A DNA stretch of 6,116 bases from contig WBUV01000207.1 in NCBI GenBank assembly GCA_008933525.1, positions 1-6,116 of the forward strand, written 5' to 3'. The position numbers and the translations under genes were made by a program. Shown here one piece after another: positions 1 to 5,903 of this stretch (positions are counted from its first letter, which is position 1; each line of letters begins with the position of its first letter). The notes beneath the pieces are model-generated. The model saw only the letters and a program-made list of their open reading frames with translations, did not search any database and had not been told where the DNA came from. This stretch comes from Bacteroidales bacterium. Its GTDB lineage: Bacteria; Bacteroidota; Bacteroidia; Bacteroidales; Tenuifilaceae.

Positions 1-762
1 ACCGCAAATCCCTTCTCTGTTGACCAGTTAGTGGCAGTTTTAAAGGATGCCAACATTCCCGTTCTTGTAAAGAACCCTGTTACTCCCGATTTGGAACTCT
101 GGATTGGTGCAATTGAGCGTTTTTACCGAGCAGGTATTACAAAGTTAGCGGCTGTTCATCGTGGATTTTATCCCTACGAGCGTTCTCGGTTACGTAATAT
201 TCCCAAGTGGGAACTTGCTATCGATTTAAAGAGCCGCTTCCCTAATCTTCCAGTTATTTGCGACCCCAGTCATATTGCGGGACTTGCAGGTCTTATTCAC
301 GAGATAGCACAGCACGCCTTGGATTTATCGTTCGATGGGTTGATGGTAGAGGTTCATCCCAATCCTCCAGTGGCGTTGAGCGATGCCAAGCAGCAGTTAA
401 CCCCTACTGAGTTTTCGGATTTAATTAACGCATTAAAGTTCCACGATATATCATCGACGAGTGACGATTTTGTTGATTTCCTCGCACAAACAAGGAATAA
501 GATTGACTCAATTGATCAACAAATAATAGAACTGCTTGCAAACCGAATGCGCCTAGTTGAGCAAATTGGAGAGTATAAGCGCGATAGGAATGTTACAATT
601 TTTCAGTTACGTAGGTGGGAGAGTATACTTCAGTCCAGAATTGAGTGTGGAAAGAAGCTTGGACTCGATGTGGAGTACGTAAAAAGCCTGCTTCAGTTGG
701 TTCACAAGGAATCCATAAAGAAACAGGCTGAAATTATTAGAGGTAAGACTAACGGTGAATAG
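1..762 (+). CDS. Bifunctional DAHP synthase / chorismate mutase (type II), 3' part
   Basis: The reading frame is open from base 1, so this is the C-terminal 253 residues of a longer protein; the GTG at 31 is an internal Val codon. The first ~145 residues are the end of a type I-beta DAHP synthase barrel, which joins PEP and erythrose 4-phosphate in the first shikimate step. Visible motifs are VLVKNP, AVHRGF, CDPSH (His91), VEVH (Glu117) and LSDA (Asp128). The last three match the His, Glu and Asp metal ligands of this family; the Cys ligand lies before the window. After a short linker, residues ~160-250 are an AroQ chorismate mutase (chorismate to prephenate). Against the E. coli domain, Arg165, Arg182, Lys193, Arg205, Ser238 and Gln242 fall at Arg11, Arg28, Lys39, Arg51, Ser84 and Gln88. 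This C-terminal mutase fusion is typical of Bacteroidota, where prephenate feedback has been reported. The gene stops flush against convergent purS. Confidence 0.95.
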   Translation, partial: TANPFSVDQLVAVLKDANIPVLVKNPVTPDLELWIGAIERFYRAGITKLAAVHRGFYPYERSRLRNIPKWELAIDLKSRFPNLPVICDPSHIAGLAGLIHEIAQHALDLSFDGLMVEVHPNPPVALSDAKQQLTPTEFSDLINALKFHDISSTSDDFVDFLAQTRNKIDSIDQQIIELLANRMRLVEQIGEYKRDRNVTIFQLRRWESILQSRIECGKKLGLDVEYVKSLLQLVHKESIKKQAEIIRGKTNGE

Positions 763-770
763 TTAGTCTT
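745..770. terminator. Hairpin across the two convergent stop codons, candidate bidirectional terminator
   Basis: AAGACTAAC (745-753) and GTTAGTCTT (762-770) form a perfect 9-bp stem with an 8-nt loop. The TAG of the rightward gene (760-762) and the TAA of purS (763-765) both lie inside it. The rightward transcript continues TTACTTCT, a weak U-rich tail; the leftward one continues ACCTCTAATAATTT. The stem is only moderately GC-rich, so termination strength is uncertain, but its placement between convergent genes fits a shared terminator. Confidence 0.6.
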
Positions 771-1020
771 TTACTTCTGTTAAATGAAACTCAAATCCTT
801 CCATTACAGGGTTTGATAGAACTTTTGAGCAAATGTCGGTAACCTTTTCAATGGCAGCCTCTTTGCTAGTTGCTTCAATTTCAAGGTTAACATGTTTCCC
901 AATACGAACATTCGATACCTCATTGTATCCAATTCCGTGTAAAGTAGCGTTTACCGCTTTCCCTTGAGGATCTAGTAGAGCCTTTAAAGGCATTACGTTG
1001 ATTTCTGCGTGAAATTTCAT
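763..1020 (-). CDS. purS: Phosphoribosylformylglycinamidine synthase subunit PurS
   Basis: PurS is the small bridging subunit of the three-part FGAM synthase. In this form of the enzyme PurQ makes ammonia from glutamine, PurL turns FGAR into FGAM with ATP, and a PurS dimer holds the complex together in the cytosol. The 85-residue length is normal for the family. Recognisable blocks are LDPQGKAV (16-23), GYNEV (31-35), VRIGK (38-42), Cys64 and NPVMEGFEF (70-78), spread over an alpha/beta fold of PurS type. It starts at ATG 1020 with an A-rich leader and no Shine-Dalgarno sequence. It lies 54 nt downstream of pssA on the same strand and may be read from that promoter or from its own (see 1043-1072). 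purQ and purL are not in the window. Its presence implies a small-type PurL elsewhere instead of the single large PurL that carries its own PurS-like domain. Confidence 0.9.
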   Translation of the reverse strand: MKFHAEINVMPLKALLDPQGKAVNATLHGIGYNEVSNVRIGKHVNLEIEATSKEAAIEKVTDICSKVLSNPVMEGFEFHLTEVKD

Positions 1021-1042
1021 TGTGTTTTCAGTTTTATGCTGA

Positions 1043-1072
1043 CAAAATTAAGGCATTTTTACCATTTATAAA
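1043..1072 (-). promoter_or_regulatory. Possible purS promoter (Bacteroidota type)
   Basis: On the minus strand, TAATTTTG (1043-1050) fits the Bacteroidota -7 consensus TAnnTTTG exactly and lies 22 nt before the purS ATG. The -33 side is weak: TTTA at 1069-1072, 18 nt away, against an expected TTTG or TTG about 20 nt away. It may be a secondary promoter inside a pssA-purS operon or a chance match in AT-rich DNA. Confidence 0.4.
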
Positions 1073-1074
1073 GG

Positions 1075-1830
1075 CTATTGATTATCATTTTTAAACATCT
1101 TATCAGCAAAGTAAAAAATTACCGATAGGAAAATATACCACAGAATTATAAATGATAAGGATGCTTTCCTGAATATCGCAATAAATGCAATTGCTCCGCC
1201 TATAAGTATAAGTTGTTTATAGGCCAATTTTGGGTTTAACGATTTTAATTTCAACGAGAACATTGGTAATTCACAAACCAGTAGGAACGATTGTATTGCA
1301 ACAATCACTATTATTATTGTGCTCGATGTTGTAATTGAACTGTAAAGTCCACTCCAGGTGCTATCCAACCCAAAAACCAAACCAGCAATCAGAAAAGCGT
1401 TTGCCGGTGTTGGTAGCCCTATAAATGATGATGTTTGGCGCTCATCAATGTTAAAAATCCCCAGTCGTAAAGATGAGAATGCTGCCATCACGAATGGAAT
1501 TGCCAATAACCAGTGTCCGTCAAGCAGGCCTTCACCATGAGGGACACCCAAACTCTGCTTCATCAGTTGGAAAAGAATCATTGATGGGGCAATGCCAAAA
1601 CTTACAACATCGGAGAGGGAGTCAAGTTCTTTCCCCAATAATGTGTAAGCTTTTATTAGTCGTGCAGTAAAGCCATCCAGAAAATCGAGTACTCCTGCAA
1701 TAAGAATAAATAACCCGGCAATTTCGAGTTGACCTTCGAACGATGCAACAATTGAAATGCAACCTGCAACAAGATTCAGCAATGTGATTGCATTTGGGAA
1801 ATGTTTAATAATATTTTTGATTGTAGGCAT
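1075..1830 (-). CDS. pssA: CDP-diacylglycerol--serine O-phosphatidyltransferase
   Basis: This inner-membrane enzyme joins CDP-diacylglycerol and L-serine to give phosphatidylserine and CMP, the step before phosphatidylethanolamine. The CDP-alcohol phosphotransferase signature D-x2-DG-x2-AR-x8-G-x3-D-x3-D is complete: Asp49, Asp52-Gly53, Ala56-Arg57, Gly66, Asp70 and Asp74. The block FIGLPTPAN (136-144) is a usual mark of the PssA branch over the glycerol-phosphate branch. About eight hydrophobic segments can be seen (roughly 12-30, 35-51, 76-90, 106-124, 137-155, 169-187, 205-220, 224-242), fitting a 251-residue member. ATG 1830 follows a strong promoter (1848-1879) with a very short leader. 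purS follows 54 nt downstream. No phosphatidylserine decarboxylase gene is next to it. The serine substrate is inferred from overall similarity, and the CDP-alcohol transferase chemistry is firm. Confidence 0.93.
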   Translation of the reverse strand: MPTIKNIIKHFPNAITLLNLVAGCISIVASFEGQLEIAGLFILIAGVLDFLDGFTARLIKAYTLLGKELDSLSDVVSFGIAPSMILFQLMKQSLGVPHGEGLLDGHWLLAIPFVMAAFSSLRLGIFNIDERQTSSFIGLPTPANAFLIAGLVFGLDSTWSGLYSSITTSSTIIIVIVAIQSFLLVCELPMFSLKLKSLNPKLAYKQLILIGGAIAFIAIFRKASLSFIILWYIFLSVIFYFADKMFKNDNQ

Positions 1831-1847
1831 AAAGTTTTTTTATTGAG

Positions 1848-1879
1848 CAAAAATAGATTTATTAAGTGCTTGTTCCAAA
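1848..1879 (-). promoter_or_regulatory. pssA promoter, -33/-7 Bacteroidota type
   Basis: On the minus strand TTTG (1876-1879) is followed after exactly 20 nt by TATTTTTG (1848-1855), a full match to TAnnTTTG. Transcription would begin near 1843, leaving a leader of about a dozen A/T-rich bases before ATG 1830. Both elements and the spacing fit the consensus of the Bacteroidota housekeeping sigma factor. Confidence 0.75.
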
Positions 1880-1965
1880 TACTTATAGATGAAAGTAAAC
1901 GATTGCCGCTAAATATTTAAAATGGGAACACACCGAAAATCAATTAACTGTGTCAACGTTGTAAC

Positions 1966-1996
1966 TTGCATTATGCCCAATATTTCGGTAAATTTG
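1966..1996 (+). promoter_or_regulatory. Promoter of the Memo-AMMECR1 fusion gene
   Basis: TTG (1966-1968) is followed after 20 nt by TAAATTTG (1989-1996), an exact TAnnTTTG. The expected transcription start is about 2000-2003, leaving a leader of about 15-22 nt before ATG 2017 or 2023. The TTG that could be read as an upstream start codon of the gene is thus the -33 element itself and would not be in the mRNA. An 8-bp palindrome CAACGTTG (1954-1961) sits just upstream. Confidence 0.7.
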
Positions 1997-2022
1997 GTAA
2001 TCATAGAATTGAAAATATGGCA

Positions 2023-3543
2023 ATGAAAAAGGCTCTGTTACATTTAGCATTGCTACAAATATTAATGGTTATGAAAATTTCGAGTAATGGGCAATCGGAG
2101 AAGAGTGAGCCTAACTCCATTGATAGAAAACCTGTAGTAGTTGGTGCTTTTTATCCCTCATCAAAATTGCAGTTGGAGAACGATATTAAGATGTATTTCG
2201 ATGAGTTCGATCAAATTGAGAATATTAAACCATTGGCAATTATTGTTCCTCATGCGGGTTATGTTTTTTCGGCCAGCGTGGCTGCCTCAGGCTTTAAACA
2301 ACTAGATAGAGACTCTAAGTTTAAACATATTTTTTTGTTAGGTTCAAGTCATACAATGCACTTTAATGGAGCAGCAATTTATACCCTGGGCGATTTTATC
2401 ACGCCTTTGGGCAAAGTTAGGATTGATCCTTTGGCAAAGGAACTTGTTGCAAAGCACGATATAATTTTGGATAACCCAAAACCCCATGAGCGCGAGCATA
2501 GTATTGAAGTTCAACTTCCCTTTTTGCAATATTGGTTAAAAAACGATTTTTCGATAATTCCAATTATTGTTGGGGGTGAATCGCAGGTTACTTGTTCTGC
2601 TTTAGCAGAGATTCTTGCTCCTTATTTCACCGAAGAGAATTTATTCATTATTAGTACCGATTTTTCGCATTATCCAACTTACAATAATGCCAAACAGTCC
2701 GATGAGGAGGTTGCTCAGGCGATCCTCTCCAACTCTGCTGATCAGTTTTTGAAAACCAAGTTAAAGAATGAGAATGCTGGTGTTAAGGATTTAGTTACAG
2801 CAATATGTGGTTGGACTTCGGTGTTAACTCTACTTAAAATAACCGAGTTACGCAACGATGTTGAGTATAAGTCAATATTATATCGCAATTCTGGCGATTC
2901 ACCATACGGCGATAAGGATAGGGTTGTTGGTTATTGGGCTATAGCAGCCGTAAGTAAAGTTGAAAATAAAAATGAATTCTCGTTGACCAATACCGAAAAG
3001 CAGGATCTGTTGAAACTTGCAAGAACCGCAATTGTAAATAATTTGAAAGGGGAGAAGCATCCTAATCTGGATGAGGAAAAGTTAAGTGAGAGTTTGATGG
3101 CCAATGCTGGAACTTTTGTTACACTACGTAAGGAAGGACAACTTCGTGGATGTATTGGTAGTTTTTCCACATCAACACCATTGTATAAGGTCGTTATGTC
3201 TATGGCCATTGCTGCTGCAACCGAAGACTATAGATTTGAACGTGTATCGCTGAACGAGATTGAGGATGTAGATATCGAAATATCTGTTCTAACACCCATG
3301 AGGCAGATCCGCAATGCCGATGAATTTATTCCAGGTAAACACGGGATTTATATTAAGAAGGGAGGACGATCGGGGACTTTCTTACCTCAGGTTGGAGTTG
3401 AAACCGGTTGGAGTAAGGAGGAACTTCTGGGACATTGTGCCCGCGATAAAGCTTTTATTGGATGGGATGGCTGGAAAGATAAAGATGCAGAACTGTATGT
3501 TTACGAGGCAATTGTTTTTGAGGAGAAGGAGTTTCGAAAGTAA
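2023..3543 (+). CDS. Exported Memo-AMMECR1 fusion (AmmeMemoRadiSam proteins B and A)
   Basis: Numbering is from ATG 2023 (506 aa). Residues 1-23 look like a signal peptide: MKK, a hydrophobic stretch, and SNG before Gln24 as a likely cut site. His7, Gln12 and Lys18 make it imperfect. Residues ~36-311 are a Memo domain, related to extradiol dioxygenases. PHAGY (His77), GSSHT (His110), EHSIEVQLPF (His159), TDFSH (Asp213, His216) and ICGW (Cys262) match its conserved pocket; human MEMO1 binds metal through the residues equivalent to His77, His110 and Cys262. Residues ~319-504 are an AMMECR1 domain with its hallmark LRGCIGS (374-380, Cys377), then GTFLPQV. The two families, with a radical SAM protein, make up the AmmeMemoRadiSam system, whose reaction is unknown. 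No radical SAM gene is in the window. The frame is open back to TTG 1966, but the promoter there excludes that start; ATG 2017 is an equal alternative (508 aa). Domain calls are firm; export is inferred. Confidence 0.9.
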   Translation: MKKALLHLALLQILMVMKISSNGQSEKSEPNSIDRKPVVVGAFYPSSKLQLENDIKMYFDEFDQIENIKPLAIIVPHAGYVFSASVAASGFKQLDRDSKFKHIFLLGSSHTMHFNGAAIYTLGDFITPLGKVRIDPLAKELVAKHDIILDNPKPHEREHSIEVQLPFLQYWLKNDFSIIPIIVGGESQVTCSALAEILAPYFTEENLFIISTDFSHYPTYNNAKQSDEEVAQAILSNSADQFLKTKLKNENAGVKDLVTAICGWTSVLTLLKITELRNDVEYKSILYRNSGDSPYGDKDRVVGYWAIAAVSKVENKNEFSLTNTEKQDLLKLARTAIVNNLKGEKHPNLDEEKLSESLMANAGTFVTLRKEGQLRGCIGSFSTSTPLYKVVMSMAIAAATEDYRFERVSLNEIEDVDIEISVLTPMRQIRNADEFIPGKHGIYIKKGGRSGTFLPQVGVETGWSKEELLGHCARDKAFIGWDGWKDKDAELYVYEAIVFEEKEFRK

Positions 3544-3569
3544 AAGGAGCAGGTTCTTCTCTGCTCCTT
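3544..3569. terminator. Bidirectional hairpin terminator between convergent genes
   Basis: AAGGAGCAG (3544-3552) pairs perfectly with CTGCTCCTT (3561-3569) around the 8-nt loop GTTCTTCT. The stem starts directly after the TAA at 3541-3543 and ends 7 nt before the stop of the leftward lipoprotein gene. The leftward transcript continues into TTACTTT after the stem's own TT, giving a fair U-run; the rightward one continues ATTATAT. This is a better terminator than the one at 745-770 because the stem has more GC. Confidence 0.8.
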
Positions 3570-3576
3570 ATTATAT

Positions 3577-5031
3577 CTACTCAAATCCAAGGGATTCTCT
3601 AAACTCTACAGCATCGTTAAACTTCTGGTTTCTCATTTCGAATTTAACCGTTGGTTTTTGTTGCGATTTTAGCGAATCAATATCTATCTTCATTAGCTCA
3701 TCAATAGGATATAGTTCAACCTGATTGTCGGTAAATGGTATAAGTATTCTATGCCCAGATTTTGGATTAATTTTCATTGAGGTAAACTCCTTTTCTGTCA
3801 TTTTTACATATCCGCTATTATCGCCAAATATCAGTATAACCTGTTTAGTTTCATTATGATTTTCGAGTGTGAACATTGGAGTAACCGGAAACCAATTTTC
3901 GTCAAGTTTTAGCAAGCAGTCGAAGTTGTAAATTCCAAGTCTATTTACACTAAACGCCCTAAACGTTTCGGCCATGGCATCAACCTTTTTTTGCTCTTCG
4001 GCAAGTTCAATCATCGCCTTATTGTAATTTTCTTTAAGCGAGCCTGCTGTATATTTGAGGAGGTTTTTTAATGGGATTATAGCCTGCATTCGCTTTGTGA
4101 AAGTTTTTCCTTTGTCGGTTACTGTAAATTTGTAGATATTATCTACTTCATGGATTAACTTTGGTTCATTTACCATGTACCACTTTTTCTTGGCATCTTC
4201 TTTCCATTCAATTTCCATATTATTCACCCATTTAGGGAAATCTTTTCCATCCAAATTCTTCCATAGGAATTCTGCGGGATAGTAGTATGCCCGGTTAAAT
4301 TTTATCTCAGTCCAAATATCAATATCATAAAGTTTAAAATTGTACTCCTCCAGTTTCTTTTTAATACCCTTGTCGTTTTTTAACTTGTATATTCTATCCC
4401 AGTCGTCGTTTAAGTAGATATCGAGGAATCGATTGTAGTTTAGTACAAAGAACTCGTCGCCAAATAGTTTGGTTGGTTTTTTTGCATCGAGCGCTTGTTG
4501 TGCAATACTTTTATCAAAATTGATTTCGGTTGATGGTAAATCTACCCAATCCCAGTTTCCATTCTCAGGATTTAGGTAGAAGAAGCTGTAGTTTTCCCCT
4601 TTATATTTTGACGCTAACCTCACGTTGATGTTTTTGTTGTCGGCAATTTTAAGTTTCTCGGTTCCTTGTTGGGCATCAATCTCAAACATTCCTGCTGTCT
4701 GCAAAGTGCGTTTCTCGCCCATCGAATAGTAGTCCATGGGTATACCTGCCAGAAAAATATCAACCGCATCGTGTAATTCGCGGTAAAGCAAATCTACATT
4801 TCCATTCACAACAGATCCGTCTTCCTTCACTAGTGCGCCTGCTTCGTAGGTTATTATTGTTCCATTTGCAAGTACAATAGCAGTGTCTTTTTGTGGATTA
4901 ATGGTAAACGATGTAACTTTAATCTCCATTCCTGGGTACGGAGGTAGTGGACTGAATGCTTTTTTACAACTAAAATTTAGTTGGATAAGAGCAACGGCCA
5001 ATATCCCCAGCGTTAGTTTTTTTATACTCAT
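3577..5031 (-). CDS. Lipoprotein of a Bacteroidota-type family, function unknown
   Basis: The protein is 484 aa from ATG 5031; an in-frame TTG at 5037 overlaps the upstream stop codon and is the poorer start. Residues 1-22 form a lipoprotein signal (positive N-terminus, hydrophobic core 6-19, NFSC with Cys22). Cys22 is followed by Lys-Lys, without the acidic residues that mark surface export in several Bacteroidota, so a periplasmic-facing position is the simpler guess. Residues ~38-165 are beta-rich and carry blocks I believe recur in Bacteroidota exported proteins: FTINP (42-46), an IITYEAGAL stretch (59-67), VNGNVDLLYRE (75-85), AGIPMDYY (95-102) and TAGMFEIDA (112-120). The middle is rich in Lys, Trp and Tyr. 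A charged helix (333-358) leads into LGIYNFDCLL (365-374), and the C-terminus (~385-465) again looks beta-rich. No catalytic motif is recognised. It follows the 234-aa exported protein after 2 nt, so the two are almost surely one operon and probably translationally coupled. Confidence 0.8.
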   Translation of the reverse strand: MSIKKLTLGILAVALIQLNFSCKKAFSPLPPYPGMEIKVTSFTINPQKDTAIVLANGTIITYEAGALVKEDGSVVNGNVDLLYRELHDAVDIFLAGIPMDYYSMGEKRTLQTAGMFEIDAQQGTEKLKIADNKNINVRLASKYKGENYSFFYLNPENGNWDWVDLPSTEINFDKSIAQQALDAKKPTKLFGDEFFVLNYNRFLDIYLNDDWDRIYKLKNDKGIKKKLEEYNFKLYDIDIWTEIKFNRAYYYPAEFLWKNLDGKDFPKWVNNMEIEWKEDAKKKWYMVNEPKLIHEVDNIYKFTVTDKGKTFTKRMQAIIPLKNLLKYTAGSLKENYNKAMIELAEEQKKVDAMAETFRAFSVNRLGIYNFDCLLKLDENWFPVTPMFTLENHNETKQVILIFGDNSGYVKMTEKEFTSMKINPKSGHRILIPFTDNQVELYPIDELMKIDIDSLKSQQKPTVKFEMRNQKFNDAVEFRESLGFE

Positions 5032-5033
5032 AG

Positions 5034-5738
5034 TCAAAATATTTTATGTGAATGATTTGAGTAATAGAATTTTGCAATATCGTAGTATGAATAACGGCCA
5101 AAGTGTTTGTTTCCGTATGGGAAAGTTTTGGTTTCGGAAAGTATTTTTAGTTCATCATAAGTTGCCCCAAAGCCTCTGTTGTATGCCGATGAAAGAATTA
5201 GTAATTGGTTTTCAGGGTTATCATCCATGTAATTTAAATATGCTTTTTCGGCAAGTTTAATAAAGCATGCTAGGTACAGGAATTGCCACTCTTGACTCTT
5301 CAGTCTGTCCAGCCTTATTTTTCTAATTTCCGATGAGTCGGCGGTAGGATATTTATTTACACTGCTAAATTCAACTTTTAAAAGAGAGTCTCTTTTTAAA
5401 AGTGCTTCAATCGTTTCAATGAACGAAGGTTTCATCTGAAATCTGCCAATCGAGAAATCAGCAACCTCTTTACCGTGTTTAATGTAAAGCAGTTCCAGTG
5501 CTGATGTTTCGGCGAAGTCCCTAAACCGATTGTACCTAATAAGTTCAGGGAATACTATGGATGATGATATTTGCCCAGCTATACTATGTTTCTCGAAAAT
5601 GGCGATGAATTCTGTTTTATTCTTATTGCAATAGCTTATAGCGTTGTTATAGGAATCTCCAAAATATTCCTCTGGCGATATTTGTCCAAAGCAAATATTA
5701 ATGTAAAGTATTAATAATAATGGTATGATTTTTTGCAT
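5034..5738 (-). CDS. Exported protein, possible lysozyme-like / lytic transglycosylase-type fold
   Basis: The product is 234 aa with a clear signal peptide: MQK, hydrophobic 4-17, and a probable cut between Gly18 and Gln19. I do not recognise a named family. Three blocks follow the order seen in soluble lytic transglycosylases and goose-type lysozymes: SSIVFPELIRY (59-69) with Glu65 as a possible catalytic acid; ADFSIGRFQMKPSF (93-106), recalling the S-x-G-x-x-Q-x-x-P block; and SSAYNRGFGA (183-192), recalling the AYN-x-G block. If right, it cleaves or binds peptidoglycan in the periplasm. This is inferred from motif order. The 40-residue segment between the second and third blocks is Lys/Arg/Asp-rich and helical in character. 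ATG 5738 is the first codon of the signal peptide. Its TGA (5034-5036) lies 2 nt before the ATG of the lipoprotein gene, making it first in a two-gene operon whose products both leave the cytoplasm. Confidence 0.75.
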   Translation of the reverse strand: MQKIIPLLLILYINICFGQISPEEYFGDSYNNAISYCNKNKTEFIAIFEKHSIAGQISSSIVFPELIRYNRFRDFAETSALELLYIKHGKEVADFSIGRFQMKPSFIETIEALLKRDSLLKVEFSSVNKYPTADSSEIRKIRLDRLKSQEWQFLYLACFIKLAEKAYLNYMDDNPENQLLILSSAYNRGFGATYDELKILSETKTFPYGNKHFGRYSYYDIAKFYYSNHSHKIF

Positions 5739-5742
5739 TCAA

Positions 5743-5750
5743 TAAAGTTA
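5743..5750 (-). promoter_or_regulatory. Weak -7 candidate for the envelope operon
   Basis: TAACTTTA on the minus strand matches seven of eight positions of TAnnTTTG, but it ends only 4 nt before ATG 5738, and no TTTG or TTG lies about 20 nt upstream. If used, the mRNA would be nearly leaderless. The real promoter may instead be activator-dependent and lie nearer the repeats at 5778-5825. Confidence 0.2.
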
Positions 5751-5777
5751 CTCAATTTCAGATAGGAATATAGCAGT

Positions 5778-5825
5778 ATAAGATAAGTTTGTGTATCTTA
5801 TTTTTAGATGCTTCCACTATCTTAT
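5778..5825. repeat. Three copies of an 8-bp motif ATAAGATA/TATCTTAT, possible operator
   Basis: ATAAGATA (5778-5785) and its reverse complement TATCTTAT (5794-5801) form a perfect inverted repeat around 8 nt. TATCTTAT occurs again at 5818-5825, starting 24 nt after the second copy. The cluster starts 40 bp upstream of the ATG of the leftward operon, where an activator or repressor could bind. No regulator can be named, and AT-rich sequence makes such matches more likely by chance. Confidence 0.4.
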
Positions 5826-5870
5826 CATGGGTACAATAATGTTATATGGATTTCGAACATAGTATACATT

Positions 5871-5901
5871 TGTCTAAAAATTATACAAGTACTGTCTAAA
5901 A
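5871..5901 (+). repeat. 9-bp direct repeat TGTCTAAAA, 22-bp period
   Basis: TGTCTAAAA occurs at 5871-5879 and at 5893-5901, so the copies start 22 bp apart, about two helical turns. The shorter core TGTCTA recurs at 5987-5992. Direct repeats with such spacing can be binding sites for response regulators or other dimers on one DNA face. The evidence is only repetition and spacing. Confidence 0.3.
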
Positions 5902-5903
5902 CC

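Noticed and set aside
763..1020. DUF493/YbeD-like identity for the 85-aa protein.
   Set aside because: The size is similar, but the LDPQGKAV, GYNEV and NPVMEG blocks are those of PurS.
1358..1670. Two overlapping plus-strand open frames of 60 and 65 codons.
   Set aside because: Both are antisense to pssA, whose membrane segments and full catalytic signature prove the minus strand is coding; the products have no recognisable features.
1966..1968. TTG as start codon of the Memo-AMMECR1 gene.
   Set aside because: It coincides with the -33 element of a well-formed promoter, and ATG 2017 or 2023 gives a normal signal peptide.
2344..3209. Minus-strand open frames at 2344-2529 and 2931-3209.
   Set aside because: They lie opposite conserved Memo and AMMECR1 coding sequence and show no promoter or family motif.
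3314..3724. Plus-strand 136-codon frame running from the Memo-AMMECR1 gene across the terminator into the lipoprotein gene.
   Set aside because: It is out of frame with one real gene and antisense to another, and it crosses a strong hairpin terminator.
5035..5037. TTG as start codon of the lipoprotein gene.
   Set aside because: ATG 5031-5029 is only two codons downstream, starts a normal lipoprotein signal and lies 2 nt after the upstream stop codon.
4883..5260. Plus-strand 125-codon frame.
   Set aside because: It is antisense to the junction of the two exported-protein genes, both of which have clear signal sequences on the minus strand.
5865..5872. TACATTTG, an exact TAnnTTTG, as promoter of the gene at 6046.
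   Set aside because: There is no TTTG or TTG at 17-23 nt upstream, and the leader would be over 170 nt. It was left as a note only.
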